A stretch of DNA of 64,000 bases, taken from positions 1 to 64,000 of the forward strand of contig WIXG01000366.1 of the NCBI GenBank assembly GCA_009869945.1, in the 5' to 3' direction. Every line of letters begins with the position of its first letter. Position 1 is the stretch's first letter. Made by a program: the position numbers and the translations under genes. The notes beneath the pieces are model-generated. The model searched no databases. It was given only the letters and a program-made list of their open reading frames with translations, and had not been told where the DNA came from. Below are positions 62,435 through 64,000 of this stretch, one piece after another. Origin of the DNA: Mesaphorura yosii (lineage: Eukaryota; Arthropoda; Collembola; Poduromorpha; Tullbergiidae).

Positions 62435-64000
62435 GATAAGAGAGCGGGCGAGCGAATAATGCGATCGAACGAGTTCAAGCCGACTTGATGGAGAAGTTTA
62501 TTTTACCCGAGCGTACTCGCTGCTTTGTGACTGTGACTATGACCCATTTCGTGTTTCGTCGTCGTCGCTCGCATTCCCACTGAACAATGTTTATAGTACA
62601 TTGATTTATTGGCTGAACCAAACGATTCGTAATGTATGGCATGGCACGTAAAGTGCCATTATTGTCCTGCCGTTTTTCGACCGGCGACGGTACTTTCGGC
62701 ATGAATTCTAGTTTGAGTCGTAAATAACACGAGAAGAGGTAGTAAAGGACGCTTAATGGGCAGCAGAGACAATGATAATGATTTCAAAAACAAGCACGAC
62801 AGTGGCAGAGCAGACAAAGACAAGGTTCCCGAGGCACAGTAACGCCGTTGCGAAATTAACTTGCGCAAGACAACCGAAAAAGCAGCAACAGTGGGCTACG
62901 GTCTTATAAATAGCGCGCGGGCTCTTATAAATTGCGCTGTCGTGCCGTCTCCTAATTGACGGTCTGTTTGCACAAAGCGTAGCGTACGTGTAACTGTGAG
63001 CAACTTTATGCACGTCAGTGAATCCAAGCAAAAACTACAACTACGTGTACCTTTTCTGTCATGTCCAAAATAGTTTCCTCCACGCATACTACTCGAATTT
63101 GTAAGAAAATCAAAGTCTAGCGGAAGCGGGGCGTTAATTTTGCCTTTGTCTTTACCTAATTCCTTGCGAGCCATTTCCCACGTGCATTGTTGGCGGGCGG
63201 GTGCTTCCTTCGTGAGAATACGAATGCGAATAAGAATGATGAGCATGGCAAATGAGAAAGCGGAGAAAGTTAGTAGCCTAATGTCAAATTCTTTCCCGGC
63301 CTTCATTTATCATGTGTGCTGACTTGCTGACAGAGAAAGCGTAGAAACTTGATTGCGGCACCGTTTTGCTATGCTAATCATCTCACTTAAGTCAAGACAC
63401 GTGCGTAGAGGCGTTGATTCGTTGGTAATTTCGCGAGCAGTATTTTAATGAAGCAAATCTGCATCCAATTCCTGATTCCGATTCTTGATGCCTTGCTCCA
63501 TTGTAAACTTATCAATCACTGCGCAGAGAAGCAGCACGCTATTAATTTGTAACTGCTCCTTCAAAAAATTGCTTAAAAATTTCTAGAAATTCGTTAGCGC
63601 CTAAGCCGATTTCATAAGCAGAATTCACAACACGAGGCAAACAAAACAAAGTTTTAACAAGGCAAAGCACAGGCGCAGGAAAGTTTTGTAAGCATTTTAA
63701 TGACTTTTCTAAATAAGATAACCTGCATGTATTTTGCATTTGAATACGTATTTCACGGAGTACAAGTCATTATATTAGCATTCGAGTAGCAGAGCACTAA
63801 AAACAAGCATAAAGTGGGTTTATTAAGTGGAAGTTGAAAAGTTATTACGCTTATTACTTGTCTTTTGTCAATAAATCAGATTACGAGAGGCAGTAAAGTG
63901 CACGTGCAAGCCTGTCAAGCCACGCTACACCAAGGCGGGCGGCCTCCTCGCACTCGCTGGAATTCAGGAACTATTTCACACTTTATTAAAGCCATGCACA

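Larger units (their letters stand above)
57120..64000. other. 6.9-kb right-hand flank without a recognisable gene
   Basis: AT-rich and rich in simple repeats (CATT repeats near 57362-57372; a 9-bp repeat at about 62408-62432). No open frame has domain or splice support. Promoter-like motifs occur without an identified gene: CTATATAAAC at about 60287-60296, and two TATAAAT boxes at 62904 and 62926. Several hundred bases upstream of 57119 may include the M13-like promoter; a GACTCAGTGG initiator-like word lies on the minus strand near 57500. Confidence 0.4.

Overview
This is eukaryotic nuclear DNA. The genes are split into many short exons with GT-AG introns (one GC-AG), often followed by AATAAA poly(A) signals, and have no operon structure. 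Gene content (receptor guanylyl cyclase, M13/neprilysin-like protein, DPY19-type C-mannosyltransferase, DDX19/Dbp5 helicase, PRRT3/4-type seven-pass protein), TATA + TCAGT-type promoters and AT-rich introns of 50 nt to 4.5 kb suggest an arthropod. The species cannot be fixed from the sequence. All exon models were built by hand from splice signals, reading phase and remembered family motifs. In each multi-exon model the phases agree and the total length is divisible by three.

Layout. 306-560 (-): first exon of a secreted-peptide gene leaving the window on the left, with a TATA box at 765-772. About 0.8-5.9 kb: nothing recognisable. 5973-12048 (-): 12-exon DPY19-like gene with a 554-bp inverted-repeat element in intron 3. 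12.05-16.8 kb: no confirmed gene. 16789-25951 (+): PRRT3/4-like seven-pass gene, with a possible small antisense gene in intron 1. 26563-28616 (-): eight-exon DDX19/Dbp5 helicase, tail to tail with the PRRT gene. 29674-30576 (+) and 30802-31837 (-): a convergent pair of small signal-peptide genes, each with a strongly hydrophobic segment. 32-35.3 kb: no gene seen. 35310-48291 (+): 23-exon receptor guanylyl cyclase, with a compact two-exon antisense membrane-protein gene nested in intron 4. 49414-51541 (+): secreted coiled-coil protein. 52483-57119 (-): 15-exon M13-family protein without the zinc-binding motifs. 57.1-64 kb: no gene, only repeats and orphan promoter-like motifs.

The genes do not form one pathway. 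DDX19 acts in mRNA export, DPY19 in ER tryptophan C-mannosylation, and the guanylyl cyclase in transmembrane cGMP signalling. The M13 protein looks like a catalytically dead ectoprotein. The most unusual items are the M13 pseudopeptidase, the nested antisense gene, the long and active-site-divergent DPY19 copy, the inverted-repeat element, and an in-frame 36-bp repeat in the cyclase ectodomain.
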